Shown here piece after piece: positions 14,709 to 33,236 of a DNA stretch of 64,000 nucleotides. Under the pieces are notes generated by a model, which saw nothing but the letters and a program-made list of their open reading frames with translations, had not been told where the DNA came from and did no database searches. The translations under genes were made by a program, and so were the position numbers. Origin of the DNA: Mixta calida (GTDB lineage Bacteria; Pseudomonadota; Gammaproteobacteria; Enterobacterales; Enterobacteriaceae); contig NZ_CP026378.1 in assembly GCF_002953215.1 (NCBI RefSeq), forward strand, positions 4,074,540-4,138,539, read 5' to 3'. The number at the start of each line of letters is the position of its first letter. The first letter of the stretch is position 1.

Positions 14709-15659
14709 ATGAGTAATAAAGAGTCCTCGTTTACCACCCCGTACCTGACATTCAGTCGCCAACAATGGGCTGCGTTGCGTGATTCTGTGCCGATGACATT
14801 ATCAGAGGATGAGATTGCGCGTCTGAAAGGCATTAACGAAGATCTTTCACTGGAAGAAGTTGCAGAGATCTATTTACCGCTGTCTCGCCTGTTGAATTTT
14901 TATATTAATTCTAATTTACGTCGTCAGGCGGTGCTGGAGCAGTTTTTAGGTACCGACGGCCAAAAGATTCCTTATATTATCAGTATCGCTGGAAGCGTAG
15001 CCGTAGGAAAAAGCACGACCGCCCGCGTGTTACAGGCGTTACTGAGTCGCTGGCCGGAACATCGCCGCGTTGAGTTGATCACAACGGACGGCTTTCTGCA
15101 TCCGAACGCCGTGTTAAAAGAACGCGGCCTGATGAAGAAAAAAGGATTTCCGGAATCTTACGATATGCACCGACTGGTCAATTTCGTCGCCGACCTGAAA
15201 TCAGGCGCAACAGAAGTGACGGCCCCGGTCTATTCACATCTGATTTATGATGTCATCCCGGACGGCGATAAAGTCGTTCAGCAGCCGGATATCCTGATTC
15301 TCGAAGGGCTGAATGTGCTGCAAAGCGGAATGGATTATCCTCACGATCCGCACCATGTCTTTGTGTCTGATTTCGTCGACTTTTCTATATACGTCGATGC
15401 GCCTGAAGATCTGCTGGAGCATTGGTATATCAATCGCTTCCTGAAGTTCCGTAAGGGCGCTTTTACCAATCCCGATTCCTATTTTCATCATTACGCTCAG
15501 CTTGTCGAAGAGGAAGCGGTCAATATCGCCACTCAGCTCTGGCGGGAAATTAACTGGCGTAACCTGAAAGAGAATATTTTACCGACGCGAGAACGTGCGA
15601 GCCTGATTCTGAGCAAGAGCGCAAATCACGCAGTGGAAAAGGTTAAATTACGTAAATAG
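14709..15659 (+). CDS. coaA: Pantothenate kinase (type I)
   Basis: Phosphorylates pantothenate, the rate-setting step of coenzyme A synthesis, and is inhibited by CoA. It has 316 residues when started at MSNKESS, equal to E. coli; an ATG two codons upstream (14703) is also possible. The P-loop GSVAVGKS is at residues 95-102, followed by conserved TTDGFLHPN and the C-terminal [14 protein letters not shown]. It is monocistronic here and convergent with birA. Confidence 0.98.
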   Translation: MSNKESSFTTPYLTFSRQQWAALRDSVPMTLSEDEIARLKGINEDLSLEEVAEIYLPLSRLLNFYINSNLRRQAVLEQFLGTDGQKIPYIISIAGSVAVGKSTTARVLQALLSRWPEHRRVELITTDGFLHPNAVLKERGLMKKKGFPESYDMHRLVNFVADLKSGATEVTAPVYSHLIYDVIPDGDKVVQQPDILILEGLNVLQSGMDYPHDPHHVFVSDFVDFSIYVDAPEDLLEHWYINRFLKFRKGAFTNPDSYFHHYAQLVEEEAVNIATQLWREINWRNLKENILPTRERASLILSKSANHAVEKVKLRK

Positions 15660-15672
15660 AAGATGAATAGTG

Positions 15673-15700
15673 CTTCTGGCGGCACAGATGCCGCCAGAAG
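15673..15700. terminator. Possible terminator between convergent coaA and birA
   Basis: CTTCTGGCGGCA, loop CAGA, TGCCGCCAGAAG is a perfect 12-bp stem. Neither side has a good T-tract, so termination is inferred from its place between convergent genes. Confidence 0.45.
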
Positions 15701-15720
15701 AGTGTCTGCTTATAAAGCAA

Positions 15721-16683
15721 TCAGTCCTGAGGCCGTAAAGATATTTCGCCGCCTACCCAGGCTTTAGTTACGCCATCCTGTTCCAGCAACAGCCCACCCT
15801 GTGGATCGATGCCGCGTGCAATGCCTAATACTTCACGCTCGCCAATCAGTAACTTAACTGGTCGGTTAATAAAGTTATCCAGGCGCTGCCAGCGTGAAAT
15901 AAATGGCGTGAGGCCTTCACGCTCAAACTCTTTCAGGCTGCGTCTTAGCTGATTAACCAGCACGCTAACAAGCTCATTACGGTTGATGGCAATTCCTGCT
16001 TCGTGCAAATTAATCCAACCCTGATTTACTACGTTCGCATCCGGGGAACGCATCGCCAGGTTGATGCCCGCACCGAAAACAATCTGTGCCGCATCACCTG
16101 TTTTGCCCGTCATTTCAACCAGAATGCCCGCTAACTTACGATCGTTCAGATAGAGATCGTTTGGCCATTTGACTCTTACATCTTCCGCACCGAGCTGCTG
16201 TAGCACCTCAGCAATCACAATGCCGATAACCAGGCTGAGTCCCATTGCCGCAGCGGGTCCCTGATCGAGGCGCCAGTACATGGAAAGATAAAGATTAGCG
16301 CCAAAGGGCGAAAACCACTGACGGCCACGGCGGCCACGTCCCGCCTGCTGGTATTCTGCAACGCAGGCATCTCCGGTCTGTAGCGTGTTCATACGTTCCA
16401 GTAAATACTGGTTAGTCGAATCAATAACCGGAATGACAGCTACACCCTGCTGTTTCAGGGCGGTGTTTATTTTATCTTCATCCAACAGTTCAATCGGCGC
16501 CGGTAAGCAGTATCCTTTTCCCGTCACGGTAAAGACATCCAGCCCCCACTCTTTCAGCGTCTGTATATGCTTATTGATTGCGGCACGGCTCATGCCAAGT
16601 TGCTCGCCGATCTGCTCGCCGGAATGGAATTCACCATCTGCCAGGATAGCAACTAACTTTAACGGTACGCTGTTATCTTTCAT
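15721..16683 (-). CDS. birA: Biotin-protein ligase / biotin operon repressor
   Basis: BirA makes biotinyl-AMP, attaches biotin to the acetyl-CoA carboxylase BCCP, and represses the bio operon when its substrate is scarce. It has 320 residues. The N-terminal winged-helix DNA-binding domain (about 1-60) includes [17 protein letters not shown]. The biotin/ATP loop GRGRRGRQW is near residue 115, with KWPNDLYL further on. Its ATG overlaps the murB stop in ATGA, so the two are coupled. Confidence 0.98.
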   Translation of the reverse strand: MKDNSVPLKLVAILADGEFHSGEQIGEQLGMSRAAINKHIQTLKEWGLDVFTVTGKGYCLPAPIELLDEDKINTALKQQGVAVIPVIDSTNQYLLERMNTLQTGDACVAEYQQAGRGRRGRQWFSPFGANLYLSMYWRLDQGPAAAMGLSLVIGIVIAEVLQQLGAEDVRVKWPNDLYLNDRKLAGILVEMTGKTGDAAQIVFGAGINLAMRSPDANVVNQGWINLHEAGIAINRNELVSVLVNQLRRSLKEFEREGLTPFISRWQRLDNFINRPVKLLIGEREVLGIARGIDPQGGLLLEQDGVTKAWVGGEISLRPQD

Positions 16684-17717
16684 GCTATTACCTCAACGGC
16701 ATTCTCTTCACCTTCGGCACCGATAAATCGCACTTCCGGCTCCAGCCAGACATCAAATTTTTCACCGACGCGTTGCCTGACAGCATGCGCTAACGCCACT
16801 ACATCCGCTGCCGTGGCTTGTTCGATATTAATCAGCACCAGGGCCTGCTGTTGATGCACGGCAGCGCCGCCGACCCGATAACCTTTCAACTGGCATTGAT
16901 CGATAAGCCAGCCAGCGGCCAGCTTAACCTCACCGTTGCTTTGCGGATAATGCGGAGCATGCGGGAAATCTGCCAGCAGCGAAGCTGCCTGCTCCGCACT
17001 AACAACGGGATTTTTAAAAAAGCTGCCGGCGTTGCCGGTTAAGGCGGGATCGGGCAGCTTGCTGCGCCGCATATGGCACACTGCATCGAAAATCTGCTGC
17101 GGCGTTACGGTGGCTGGATCCAGACGCGTTAAATCGCCATAGCTCATTACAGGCCGCCACCGTTTTGGCAGTATAAAGCCAACAGCAATGATGGCGTGGC
17201 CATGCTGCAACTGATGCTTAAAGATGCTGTCACGGTAGCTGAACTGGCACTGCGCCGCTGTGAGTCGCTTAACGCTCCCGCTGTTTAACTCCAGCACATC
17301 AACCCACTCACAGACATCCTTCATCTCTATGCCGTAGGCGCCTATGTTCTGGATCGGTGCCGATCCTACACAGCCAGGAATCAACGCAAGGTTTTCCAGG
17401 CCGCCGATCCCCTGCTGTAATGTGAAGGTCACCAGCCGGTGCCAGTTCTCCCCTGCCCCTACGTGTAAGCGCCATGAATCATCATCTTCGTTGACAGCGA
17501 TGCCTTTGATACGGTTGATTACCACAATGCCGCTAAAAGCTTCCAGAAACAGTACATTGCTGCCTTCGCCAAGCAGCAAAAAGGGTAAGTTCTGCCGCTG
17601 GCATTCTTGCCAGGCGGCGACGATCTGTTCCGGGCTTTCTGCTATTACCACTTTGCGCGCAGCTGTATCAATAGCGAAGGTATGAAGGGTTTTCAGTGAG
17701 TATTCAGGGCTGGACAT
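16680..17717 (-). CDS. murB: UDP-N-acetylenolpyruvoylglucosamine reductase
   Basis: FAD enzyme that reduces UDP-GlcNAc-enolpyruvate to UDP-MurNAc with NADPH in cytosolic peptidoglycan synthesis. It has 345 residues. The FAD-binding region [10 protein letters not shown] is near residue 49. The catalytic Ser lies in [10 protein letters not shown] and the C-terminal Glu in EPEVRFIG. In E. coli murB is the gene next to rrnB, and here too it follows 5S rRNA at a distance of 289 bp. Confidence 0.98.
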   Translation of the reverse strand: MSSPEYSLKTLHTFAIDTAARKVVIAESPEQIVAAWQECQRQNLPFLLLGEGSNVLFLEAFSGIVVINRIKGIAVNEDDDSWRLHVGAGENWHRLVTFTLQQGIGGLENLALIPGCVGSAPIQNIGAYGIEMKDVCEWVDVLELNSGSVKRLTAAQCQFSYRDSIFKHQLQHGHAIIAVGFILPKRWRPVMSYGDLTRLDPATVTPQQIFDAVCHMRRSKLPDPALTGNAGSFFKNPVVSAEQAASLLADFPHAPHYPQSNGEVKLAAGWLIDQCQLKGYRVGGAAVHQQQALVLINIEQATAADVVALAHAVRQRVGEKFDVWLEPEVRFIGAEGEENAVEVIA

Positions 17718-17940
17718 GAAACGGCCTATTTCCGGTTAACTGTGGCCAGTTTACCTGATAGGCATAGCGGGAAGAAAATATTATCGGTGTGCTTTAAAAA
17801 GCACAGATAAAATAAAACGATATGCATAAAAAATCAGCGCGTTGAGTTGTTGTTTTATGCAGCAGAAGACAAGCTGTATAAAATTGAGCGTTAAAGACAG
17901 GGCAAAAGCTGTAGAGGAGCAGGAAAAATAATCGATCCAG

Positions 17941-17959
17941 GCATTTTTTCATAAAATGC
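17941..17959 (-). terminator. Second rRNA operon hairpin
   Basis: GCATTTT, loop TTCAT, AAAATGC lies directly after the main rRNA terminator. It may act as a backup. Confidence is limited because the stem is AT-rich. Confidence 0.4.
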
Positions 17960-17965
17960 GGATAC

Positions 17966-17992
17966 GAAAAAGCCTCAGCTTTCGCTGAGGCT
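17966..17992 (-). terminator. rRNA operon terminator T1
   Basis: On the minus strand AGCCTCAGC, loop GAAA, GCTGAGGCT is followed by TTTTC. It lies 14 bp after the 5S 3' end and resembles the strong T1 terminators of enterobacterial rrn operons. Confidence 0.85.
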
Positions 17993-18006
17993 CTGTCGCT
18001 TGTTTG

Positions 18007-18126
18007 ATGCCTGGCAGTTCCCTACTCTCGCATGGGGAGGCCCCACACTACCATCGGCGCTGCGGCGTTTCACTTCTGAGTTCGGCATGGGGTCAGGTGG
18101 GACCACCGCGCTCTCGCCGCCAGGCA
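18007..18126 (-). rRNA. rrf: 5S ribosomal RNA
   Basis: 120 nt from TGCCTGGCGGC to CTGCCAGGCAT, with complementary ends and high similarity to E. coli 5S. Confidence 0.97.
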
Positions 18127-18216
18127 AATTCTGTCTGCATGCCGCCTTCCGGCCACATGCTGTATCCGTAACAGGCTGAAAATCGTCTCTCATCCTCAAA
18201 ACGCCTGTGGCGTTGT

Positions 18217-21122
<2,906 letters not shown>

Positions 21123-21230
21123 TCACAACCCGCAGGCGTCTTGCGACACCGCATGGTGCGAGAAATTGAGAGACTCTGAACAGTTCTTTATGCAAGAAGC
21201 TGCTCTTTCAAATTTTCAGCTTGTTCCGGA

Positions 21231-21242
21231 TTGTTAAAGAGC
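21231..21242 (-). promoter_or_regulatory. boxA antitermination element in the 16S-23S spacer
   Basis: GCTCTTTAACAA on the minus strand equals the enterobacterial rrn boxA core, bound by NusB-S10 as the polymerase moves into 23S. Confidence 0.7.
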
Positions 21243-21317
21243 AATATCGTAAAGCTGACTCGCAAGTCAGTTTTAGGATATGACGGGTACGCGACTTTCA
21301 CTCACACTACCAGCAAG

Positions 21318-21393
21318 TGGCGTCCCCTAGGGGATTCGAACCCCTGTTACCGCCGTGAAAGGGCGGTGTCCTGGGCCTCTAGACGAAGGGGAC
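21318..21393 (-). tRNA. gltT: tRNA-Glu (TTC) in the rRNA spacer
   Basis: 76 nt including CCA, with anticodon TTC in CTTTCAC. A single spacer tRNA-Glu is the arrangement of E. coli rrnB; E. coli rrnA instead carries tRNA-Ile and tRNA-Ala. The name follows the murB side of the operon. Confidence 0.97.
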
Positions 21394-21478
21394 ACTGAAG
21401 TCTGCTTCGCAAGACGCCTTGCTCATACTTTCTATCAGACAATCTGTGTGAGCACTTCACGGGAAGGTATCAGCTTGG

Positions 21479-23020
<1,542 letters not shown>

Positions 23021-23139
23021 AAGTCTGATGCTCACAGAAAAACGTCGTAATGAATTACGTGTTCACTCATGAGACTTGATACTGCAAATGTGTTTTGCGA
23101 TATCCGTCCTGTGAGTGCCCACACAGATTGTCTGATAAA

Positions 23140-23151
23140 TTGTTAAAGAGC
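23140..23151 (-). promoter_or_regulatory. boxA antitermination element in the 16S leader
   Basis: GCTCTTTAACAA on the minus strand lies in the leader about 120 bp before 16S and is identical to the spacer copy. Confidence 0.75.
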
Positions 23152-23191
23152 GGTGCGACCGGCGTTTCGTGCCGTTGTCGCGAGGTGGCGT

Positions 23192-23219
23192 ATATTACGC
23201 TTTCCTCTTTCAGAGTCAA
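23192..23219 (-). promoter_or_regulatory. rRNA promoter P2
   Basis: TTGACT and TAATAT on the minus strand have a 16-bp spacer, as in E. coli rrn P2 promoters. Confidence 0.85.
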
Positions 23220-23314
23220 CCCCTTTTTCAGAAGTTTTTCTCCGGCGATTCAGACTTCGCTGAACCGCCTGACCGTGCCGACCAGAAGCCGTTGTGCCGT
23301 GTCAGTGGAGGCGC

Positions 23315-23342
23315 ATTATAGGGAGTTATTCCGGGCTGACAA
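23315..23342 (-). promoter_or_regulatory. rRNA promoter P1
   Basis: TTGTCA and TATAAT on the minus strand have the 16-bp spacer and GCGCCTCC discriminator typical of rrn P1, with +1 at about 23306. The core spacing equals E. coli rrnB P1. The AT-rich stretch 23343-23397 fits an UP element. hemG ends only about 92 bp upstream of +1. Confidence 0.9.
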
Positions 23343-23397
23343 GTGTTTATTTCAAAAATATGATCGTTAGGTTTATTTTTCAGCAAAGCGTGTTTTT

Positions 23398-23934
23398 TTA
23401 GCGCGATTTGCTGCTCATTTGCGCGAATTCCTCAGCGAAACGCTCTACCTGCTGCCAGTCGGTATACTCCACTTCTTTAGTGGCGTCAGTCTCGCCGCCG
23501 GTCATGCGCATAATAAACTGAATCATCACACGGTCGAACCAGCCGTAGCGCGGATAGCGCAGCGCGCCGGCAAACACCGCGCAACTGTCCGGCTGCCACG
23601 GCGACTGTAACAGGAACTTGCGCGTATAGGCGTTGGTTTGCGGCGTTCGCTTTTCTGGTTTGCGCGCGGTGAGGTTAACGGAGAAGAAACCGCTGATGCG
23701 CTGTTGCAGCTGCGCCAGATTCTTCTTTACAAAGCGCGCCACCGCCGGCTGAAAGTGGCCGTAACGAATCGATGCGCCAATTAGCACGCGATCGTACTGC
23801 GCCCAGTCAATATGCTGAACATGCAGGATATTCATTACGTCGCACTCCTGATGCGCTTTCATCGTATTGGCGATGTAAGCGGCAATCTCGCGCGTTTGCC
23901 CGTCACGGCTGGAAAACAGAATCAGCGCCTTCAT
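23398..23934 (-). CDS. hemG: Menaquinone-dependent protoporphyrinogen oxidase
   Basis: Flavodoxin-like enzyme that oxidises protoporphyrinogen IX to protoporphyrin IX in haem synthesis, passing electrons to quinones at the inner membrane. It has 178 residues. The FMN phosphate loop [13 protein letters not shown] is at residues 6-18, and the HemG-specific insert [18 protein letters not shown] is near residue 111. It is 15 bp downstream of trkH, as in E. coli. Confidence 0.97.
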   Translation of the reverse strand: MKALILFSSRDGQTREIAAYIANTMKAHQECDVMNILHVQHIDWAQYDRVLIGASIRYGHFQPAVARFVKKNLAQLQQRISGFFSVNLTARKPEKRTPQTNAYTRKFLLQSPWQPDSCAVFAGALRYPRYGWFDRVMIQFIMRMTGGETDATKEVEYTDWQQVERFAEEFAQMSSKSR

Positions 23935-23949
23935 TACTTTCTCCTTATA

Positions 23950-25401
23950 TCACTCACGCCAGAAGGTAGGAGTGAACAGTACCAGCAGCGTAAACACTTC
24001 CAGACGACCAAAAAGCATGGTCGAAATCAGAATCCATTTTGCAACGTCATTCATTGAGGTGAAGTTATCCGCTACAACGCCCAGGCCCGGTCCGAGATTG
24101 TTGAGTGTGGCAGCCACTGCGGCGAACGCGGAAAAGTCATCGACGCCGGTGGCGATAATCGCCAGCATGCTCAGCAGGAACACCAACGCATAAGCGGAGA
24201 AGAACCCCCACACCGCTTCGAGAATACGTTCCGGCAAAGCGCGATTTCCTAACTTAATCGTATAGACGGCGTTGGGATGCACCAGACGCTTCAGTTCACG
24301 CGAGCCCTGCTTAAACAACAGCAGAATACGAATCACCTTCAAGCCGCCGCCTGTAGAACCGGCACAGCCGCCAATAAAAGCGGAGCAGAGCAGCAGCACC
24401 GGTAAGAATAGCGGCCAGCGCGCAATGCTGTCAGTGGTAAAACCTGCTGTCGTCGCCATCGACACCACCTGGAAAAACGCCTGGTTCAGGGTTTGCCAGC
24501 CGCTGGCATAAACATTATGGAACCACAATACAATGGTGCAGATAACCACCAGCGTAAACTGTACGCCGATAAACATGCGGAATTCAGGATCGCGCCAGTA
24601 GACGCGCAAATTACGTCCGCTCAGTAAAGAGAAGTGCAAACCATAGTTACAGCCGGAAATCAGCAGGAATACGGCGATAATAGTATTGATGGTTGGGCTG
24701 TTGAAGTAGCCCACGCTGGCGTCATGGGTCGAGAAGCCGCCGATAGCGATTGTCGAGAAGCTGTGGCCGATAGCGTCAAACATCGGCATGCCCGCCAGCC
24801 ACAGCGCCACAGCGCAGGCCACGGTCAGCAAAACGTAAATCAGCCACAACGTTTTCGCCGTTTCGGCAATACGCGGGCGCATTTTGTTATCTTTCAATGG
24901 ACCGGGCATTTCCGCCCGATAAAGCTGCATGCCCCCAACGCCCAGTATCGGCAGAATCGCCACCGCTAGCACAATGATCCCCATGCCGCCGAGCCATTGC
25001 AGCATCTGTCGATAAAAAAGAATCGCTTTGGGCAACGAATCCAGTCCCACCAGCGTCGTCGCACCGGTCGTGGTCAAGCCGGAAAAGGACTCGAAAAAGG
25101 CGTCAGTGACAGAGAGGTTCGGATGCTCGGCGAATATAAACGGCATCGCCCCGACGCTGCCCAGCACGGTCCAGAACAGCACGACAATCAAAAAGCCTTC
25201 GCGCGGCTTCAGATCGTTCTTCTGTTTACGGTTAGGCCACCAGAGCATAGCGCCGATAATCAGCGCCATGATAAATGTCTGACTGAATGCGCGCCCCGCA
25301 CCATCGCGGTAAATCAACGCCACCAGGCCGGGCACGATCATTGTTCCAGAGAACAGAATGACCAGTAACCCGACGATACGGGTAATGGCACGAAAATGCA
25401 T
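23950..25401 (-). CDS. trkH: Trk potassium uptake channel subunit TrkH
   Basis: Membrane subunit of the low-affinity K+ system that works with the NAD-binding TrkA ring. It has 483 residues and is strongly hydrophobic. The repeated pore loops are visible: GLTTTGATTL near residue 107, FSTIAIGGFSTHD, SMATTAGFTTD and NNLGPGLG. The glycine-rich loop CAGSTGGGLKVIR is also present. It is part of the pepQ-yigZ-trkH-hemG run. Confidence 0.98.
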   Translation of the reverse strand: MHFRAITRIVGLLVILFSGTMIVPGLVALIYRDGAGRAFSQTFIMALIIGAMLWWPNRKQKNDLKPREGFLIVVLFWTVLGSVGAMPFIFAEHPNLSVTDAFFESFSGLTTTGATTLVGLDSLPKAILFYRQMLQWLGGMGIIVLAVAILPILGVGGMQLYRAEMPGPLKDNKMRPRIAETAKTLWLIYVLLTVACAVALWLAGMPMFDAIGHSFSTIAIGGFSTHDASVGYFNSPTINTIIAVFLLISGCNYGLHFSLLSGRNLRVYWRDPEFRMFIGVQFTLVVICTIVLWFHNVYASGWQTLNQAFFQVVSMATTAGFTTDSIARWPLFLPVLLLCSAFIGGCAGSTGGGLKVIRILLLFKQGSRELKRLVHPNAVYTIKLGNRALPERILEAVWGFFSAYALVFLLSMLAIIATGVDDFSAFAAVAATLNNLGPGLGVVADNFTSMNDVAKWILISTMLFGRLEVFTLLVLFTPTFWRE

Positions 25402-25425
25402 TCTGCCGTTTCCTTAAGGTAAAAA

Positions 25426-26046
25426 TTAGGGGTCTACCGGTTCGAGCGTTAACATTCCCCGGCTAACGTCTGTCAGATTCTGCGTAAACCCGGCAACCTG
25501 CGCCCAGGGCAACGCTAATGTGATCGAGACGACATCCAAAAAATCCGTCTTAAGCAATTCTCCTTCAAAACGCTGAACCAGGCGCTCGATATCGCTGAGT
25601 TGCGCATAATCGCAGCGTAGCTGAAAACGGCGCATCGGTATCTTTTGTTTGCGCGCCAGCTGCCTGAGCGCCTGCTGCACGCCGCCGCCGTAAGCTTTCA
25701 CCAGGCCGCCGGTGCCCAGCATAATGCCGCCGTAGTAACGCACCACGACGGCGGTGATCTCGCCCACTTGACTGCCCATCAACTGCGCCAGCATCGGCTT
25801 GCCTGCCGTGCCGGATGGTTCACCGTCATCAGAAAATCCCAGCTGTTGGGAATCATCGGGGCGTCCCGCCACGTATGCCCAGCAGTGATGGCGAGCGGTC
25901 GGATGCTCCGCCTTCACCTGCTGGACAAACGCGCGCGCCGCTTCAACGCCTTCGGTATGGGCCAGCATTGTAATGAAACGGCTTTTTTTAATTATCTCTT
26001 CGCTGATGCTGAGCGGCTCAGCGGGAATATCGTAAACGTCCATCAT
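25426..26046 (-). CDS. yigZ: IMPACT family protein YigZ
   Basis: 206 residues (or 205 from the second ATG). It belongs to the YigZ/IMPACT (UPF0029) family, with the conserved core [18 protein letters not shown] and [20 protein letters not shown]. The biochemical role in bacteria is not settled; the eukaryotic relative binds GCN1 in stress control. Its ATG overlaps the pepQ stop by 4 bp. Confidence 0.95.
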   Translation of the reverse strand: MMDVYDIPAEPLSISEEIIKKSRFITMLAHTEGVEAARAFVQQVKAEHPTARHHCWAYVAGRPDDSQQLGFSDDGEPSGTAGKPMLAQLMGSQVGEITAVVVRYYGGIMLGTGGLVKAYGGGVQQALRQLARKQKIPMRRFQLRCDYAQLSDIERLVQRFEGELLKTDFLDVVSITLALPWAQVAGFTQNLTDVSRGMLTLEPVDP

Positions 26047-27374
26047 GCCAAAAGCAGATCGCGCGTCATGTTCTCAATACGATTGGCGTAGATCACCACA
26101 TTGTCCTCAATGCGGACGCCGCCGTAAGGCTGCAGGGCGTCGATCGCCTGCCAGTTAAAGTGCTGGCTGTATTTGCCTTCACGCCACGGCGTCAGCAGCG
26201 ATTCAATAATATAGAAGCCCGGCTCGATGGTTAGCACCATGCGCGGCTCCAGCACGCGAGTGCAGCGCAGGAAAGGATACTGCCGCGGCGCCGCCAGATG
26301 CGTGCCGTTCTCATCCTGCATAAAGCCAGCGACGTCATGCACCTGCAAGCCAAGCGGATGTCCCAACCCGTGCGGCATAAACGGACCGGTCAGATTTTCT
26401 GCCACCATCGCCTCCGCGCTGATATCGCGCACCAGATCGTACTTCAGCAGCATCTCAGCGATACGCTGATGCATCTGCAGATGGTAGTCGGTATAGCGTT
26501 CACCCGCTTTTAATGTCGCGATCAACGCCAGCTCATGCTGATTCATATCCTGCAAAATGTGCGCGAATAGCGAGTCACTTTGCGTGGTATAAGTGCGCGT
26601 CAGATCGGCAGCGTAGCCGTTGTACTCCGCGCCTGCGTCAATCAGGAAGCTGCGGCGCTTCGGCGGTGCCTGATGGTCGAGCCTGGTGTAGTGCAGCACC
26701 GCCGCATGTTCGTTCAGGGCGATAATATTGCCGTAGGGCACATCGGTGTCACGATGGCCGGTCGCGGTCAGATAGGCGAGATTGATATCGAACTCGCTCA
26801 TGCCGGAGAGAAATGCCTCTTTCGCTGCCCGGTGCCCTGCCACCGCCAGCTTCTGCGCTTCACGCATGCAGGCCAGCTCATAATCGGTTTTATAAGAGCG
26901 ATGATAATGCAGGAAATCGATAGCGCCCTGCGGGTTGATGCGTTCATTGCTGATACCGAGCTGCGTCGCGCGCTGCGGCACCGGTCCGATATAGGCGACA
27001 TTCTGACGCTGCGACGGCAGCAGGTCGCCAATCTCATCCGCGTTTTTCAGCGCGACAATGTCGATTTCGTCAGTCCAGAAGCTGTGCGGCAGAGGCTCGA
27101 CGTTGTGCCAGTAGTCTACCGGCGAATAAAACCAGAGCTTCGGCTTATTAACGCCATCGACCCACAGCCAACAGTTAGGCACCTGCGTCACCGGCACCCA
27201 GGCTTTGAACTGCGGATTAACCTTGAAAGGATAGTGATGGTCATCCAGGAAAACCGTCAGCAGCTCGCCGGAATGAATAAGCATCGCATCCAGTTGAAAG
27301 CGTGCCAGAACCTGCTGCGCGCGCTGTTGCAGCGTCGCGATGTGATCTTTGTACAAGGTAGCCAGCGTATCCAT
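26043..27374 (-). CDS. pepQ: Xaa-Pro dipeptidase (prolidase)
   Basis: Manganese enzyme that splits dipeptides with C-terminal proline. It has 443 residues, equal to E. coli, when started at [11 protein letters not shown]; a longer frame reaching 27518 runs into the fadB control region and is rejected. The metal ligands of the pita-bread fold are seen in [39 protein letters not shown] and [10 protein letters not shown]. It is divergent from fadBA. Confidence 0.97.
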   Translation of the reverse strand: MDTLATLYKDHIATLQQRAQQVLARFQLDAMLIHSGELLTVFLDDHHYPFKVNPQFKAWVPVTQVPNCWLWVDGVNKPKLWFYSPVDYWHNVEPLPHSFWTDEIDIVALKNADEIGDLLPSQRQNVAYIGPVPQRATQLGISNERINPQGAIDFLHYHRSYKTDYELACMREAQKLAVAGHRAAKEAFLSGMSEFDINLAYLTATGHRDTDVPYGNIIALNEHAAVLHYTRLDHQAPPKRRSFLIDAGAEYNGYAADLTRTYTTQSDSLFAHILQDMNQHELALIATLKAGERYTDYHLQMHQRIAEMLLKYDLVRDISAEAMVAENLTGPFMPHGLGHPLGLQVHDVAGFMQDENGTHLAAPRQYPFLRCTRVLEPRMVLTIEPGFYIIESLLTPWREGKYSQHFNWQAIDALQPYGGVRIEDNVVIYANRIENMTRDLLLA

Positions 27375-27516
27375 TGTCGTACTCCGTATCAGCAAAATTG
27401 TCCGCATCTTATCACAGCGCTGACAGGGATGCCGTGTCGCCGCCGCCTGTGATCCCGTTTGCAAATGAGCAAAGTTTTGTTTGCAAATAATTAACATCAC
27501 TCCCACACTCTCGATC

Positions 27517-27533
27517 ATCTGGTACGACCAGAT
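27517..27533. promoter_or_regulatory. FadR operator upstream of fadBA
   Basis: ATCTGGTACGACCAGAT is a perfect 17-bp palindrome 28 bp before the fadB ATG. It matches the known FadR-binding sequence of enterobacterial fadBA. FadR releases DNA when it binds long-chain acyl-CoA, so the operon should be induced by fatty acids. Confidence 0.88.
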
Positions 27534-27561
27534 CCCTTTATCGCGGTTTCAGGAGACGGAC

Positions 27562-30923
<3,362 letters not shown>

Positions 30924-30945
30924 TACGTTAGTACTTGTGGTTTTT

Positions 30946-30970
30946 CCCGCCTGTCAGGGGCGGGTTTTTT
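30946..30970 (+). terminator. fadBA terminator
   Basis: CCCGCC, loop, GGCGGG is followed by TTTTTT. A run of T also precedes the stem, so it could work for the convergent fre gene as well. Confidence 0.85.
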
Positions 30971-31001
30971 ACGGTCGGCGCGGCGCAGATCGCTCCGCCT
31001 G

Positions 31002-31703
31002 TCAGATAAAAGCGAAAGCGTCGCCGTAGATCTGCGTTTCCTGCGCGCCGCGTTCGGCGCAAAAACGTTCACGGGCGATCTTGGCCATCTCGAAGCGTCC
31101 GGCGATATAGATATCGTGTTCGCTCAGCGAGCCGAAATCCTGCATTACGGCCGTCAGGACGGTGCCGCTGCGCCCTTGCCAGCTTTCCTGCGGCTGTTCC
31201 ACGACCGGCACGACTTTCAGGTTCGGATGACGCACCGCCAGCGCGTTCAGTTCTTCCAAATCGTACAGATGATGGATTTCACGGCCGCCCCAGTAGATGG
31301 CGATGTTACGATCCGGCTGTTGCGCCAGTGCCGTCAACAGAATGGATCGAGCATAGGAAAAGCCGGTGCCGCCGGCGATCAGGATCATCGGACGGGTGCT
31401 TTCTTCACGCAGCCAGGCGTCGCCGTGCGGAATGTCCACCACGATTTCACGCTGCTGCTGAATGCGTTCCATCACCGCCATCGCATAGAGGTTCAGTTCA
31501 GAAGCGCCGATATGCAGCTCGATGATATCTTTTTCCATCGGCGTTGAGGCCAGAGAGAACGGGCGCTTGTCGCGCTCATCCATCACTACCATCAGATACT
31601 GGCCAGCGCGGAATGAAAAATCCGCTTCCGGCACCAGGCGTACGCGATAAACGGTGTCGGTAATCGCCTCCACCGAAGTCACTTTACAGCTTAACGTTGT
31701 CAT
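31002..31703 (-). CDS. fre: NAD(P)H-flavin reductase
   Basis: Reduces free flavins with NAD(P)H and supplies electrons for ribonucleotide reductase activation and iron reduction. It has 233 residues, equal to E. coli, from [11 protein letters not shown]; an upstream in-frame start would add 8 residues. The flavin-binding RPFSLAST is near residue 46 and the nucleotide loop [12 protein letters not shown] near residue 111. It is 39 bp downstream of ubiD. Confidence 0.97.
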   Translation of the reverse strand: MTTLSCKVTSVEAITDTVYRVRLVPEADFSFRAGQYLMVVMDERDKRPFSLASTPMEKDIIELHIGASELNLYAMAVMERIQQQREIVVDIPHGDAWLREESTRPMILIAGGTGFSYARSILLTALAQQPDRNIAIYWGGREIHHLYDLEELNALAVRHPNLKVVPVVEQPQESWQGRSGTVLTAVMQDFGSLSEHDIYIAGRFEMAKIARERFCAERGAQETQIYGDAFAFI

Positions 31704-31742
31704 GCGTTCCCTCTGTCGGGTCGTCATTCGTAATTTGCGTCG

Positions 31743-33236
31743 TTAGCGTGACGGCAAATCGTTAAAAATTCCCAGCCGATCCCAGATAGCATCGACGCGC
31801 GCCGTGACCGCCGGATCTTTCACGATCGGACGCCCCCATTCGCGCTGTGTTTCGCCCGGCCATTTATTGGTGGCGTCCAGGCCCATTTTGGAACCCAGCC
31901 CCGACACCGGCGACGCAAAATCAAGGTAGTCGATCGGCGTGTTTTCGATCAGCACCGTATCACGCGCCGGATCCATACGCGTGGTTATTGCCCAGATAAC
32001 GTCGTTCCAGTCACGGGCATTAACGTCGTCATCGCAGACAATCACGAATTTGGTGTACATAAACTGACGCAGGAAGGACCAGACGCCCATCATCACGCGC
32101 TTGGCGTGCCCGGCGTACTGCTTCTTCATCGTCACTACCGCCAGGCGATAGGAACAGCCTTCCGGCGGCAGGTAGAAGTCGACGATTTCCGGGAATTGCT
32201 TAATCAGAATCGGCACCAGCACCTCATTCAGCGCCACGCCCAGCACCGCCGGCTCATCCGGCGGACGGCCGGTATAAGTCGAATGGTAGATGGCATTGCG
32301 GCGCTGCGTAATGTGCGTCACGGTAAACACCGGGAAATTATCTACTTCATTATAGTAGCCGGTATGGTCGCCATACGGCCCTTCCGGCGCCACGTCGCCC
32401 GGCTCGATATAGCCCTCCAGCACGATTTCAGCGCTGGCTGGCACTTCCAGATCGTTCGACAGACACTTCACCACCTCGGATTTGGTGCCGCGCAGCAGGC
32501 CGGCGAAGGCGTATTCCGACAGGGTGTCCGGCACCGGCGTCACGGCGCCGAGAATGGTGGCGGGATCGGCGCCCAGCGCCACGGAAACGGGAAAACGTTC
32601 GCCGGGATGCGCTTTGCACCACTCCTGAAAATCGAGCGCGCCGCCGCGATGCGAGAGCCAGCGCATAATCAGACGATTTTTGCCGATTACCTGCTGACGA
32701 TAGATGCCGAGATTCTGTCGCTCTTTATGCGGTCCGCGCGTAACCGTTAACCCCCAGGTGATCAGCGGCGCGGCGTCTTCCGGCCAGCACTGCATCACAG
32801 GTATACGCGACAGATCCACTTCATCGCCCTGCCATACCTGCTCCTGACACGGCGCGCTGCGCAGCCGTTTGGTCGGCATATTCAGTACCTGCCTGAACTG
32901 CGGCATTTTGTCGAACAGATCGCGAAACCCTTTCGGCGGCTCTGGTTCTTTAAGAAACGCCAGCAGCTTGCCTACCTCACGCAGCGCGCTGACCTCTTCC
33001 TGTCCCATGCCCAACGCCACGCGCTTCGGCGTGCCGAACAGGTTGCACAGCACCGGCATGTCATAGCCCTTGGGATTTTCAAACAGCAGAGCCGGGCCGC
33101 CAGCACGCAGGGTGCGGTCAGCGATCTCGGTCATCTCCAGAACGGGATCGACCTCCAGCGTTATACGTTTTAACTCGCCACGCTGTTCAAGCAGCGTAAG
33201 GAACTCGCGTAAGTCGTGGTATTTCATCAGATTCAT
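31743..33236 (-). CDS. ubiD: 4-hydroxy-3-polyprenylbenzoate decarboxylase
   Basis: Decarboxylates octaprenyl-4-hydroxybenzoate in ubiquinone synthesis using prenylated FMN supplied by UbiX. It has 497 residues, equal to E. coli. Conserved stretches include the [15 protein letters not shown] region near residue 42, the metal/cofactor region [20 protein letters not shown], and [12 protein letters not shown] with the catalytic Glu region. It is grouped with fre; ubiB, ubiJ and ubiE lie a few kb away. Confidence 0.98.
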   Translation of the reverse strand: MNLMKYHDLREFLTLLEQRGELKRITLEVDPVLEMTEIADRTLRAGGPALLFENPKGYDMPVLCNLFGTPKRVALGMGQEEVSALREVGKLLAFLKEPEPPKGFRDLFDKMPQFRQVLNMPTKRLRSAPCQEQVWQGDEVDLSRIPVMQCWPEDAAPLITWGLTVTRGPHKERQNLGIYRQQVIGKNRLIMRWLSHRGGALDFQEWCKAHPGERFPVSVALGADPATILGAVTPVPDTLSEYAFAGLLRGTKSEVVKCLSNDLEVPASAEIVLEGYIEPGDVAPEGPYGDHTGYYNEVDNFPVFTVTHITQRRNAIYHSTYTGRPPDEPAVLGVALNEVLVPILIKQFPEIVDFYLPPEGCSYRLAVVTMKKQYAGHAKRVMMGVWSFLRQFMYTKFVIVCDDDVNARDWNDVIWAITTRMDPARDTVLIENTPIDYLDFASPVSGLGSKMGLDATNKWPGETQREWGRPIVKDPAVTARVDAIWDRLGIFNDLPSR

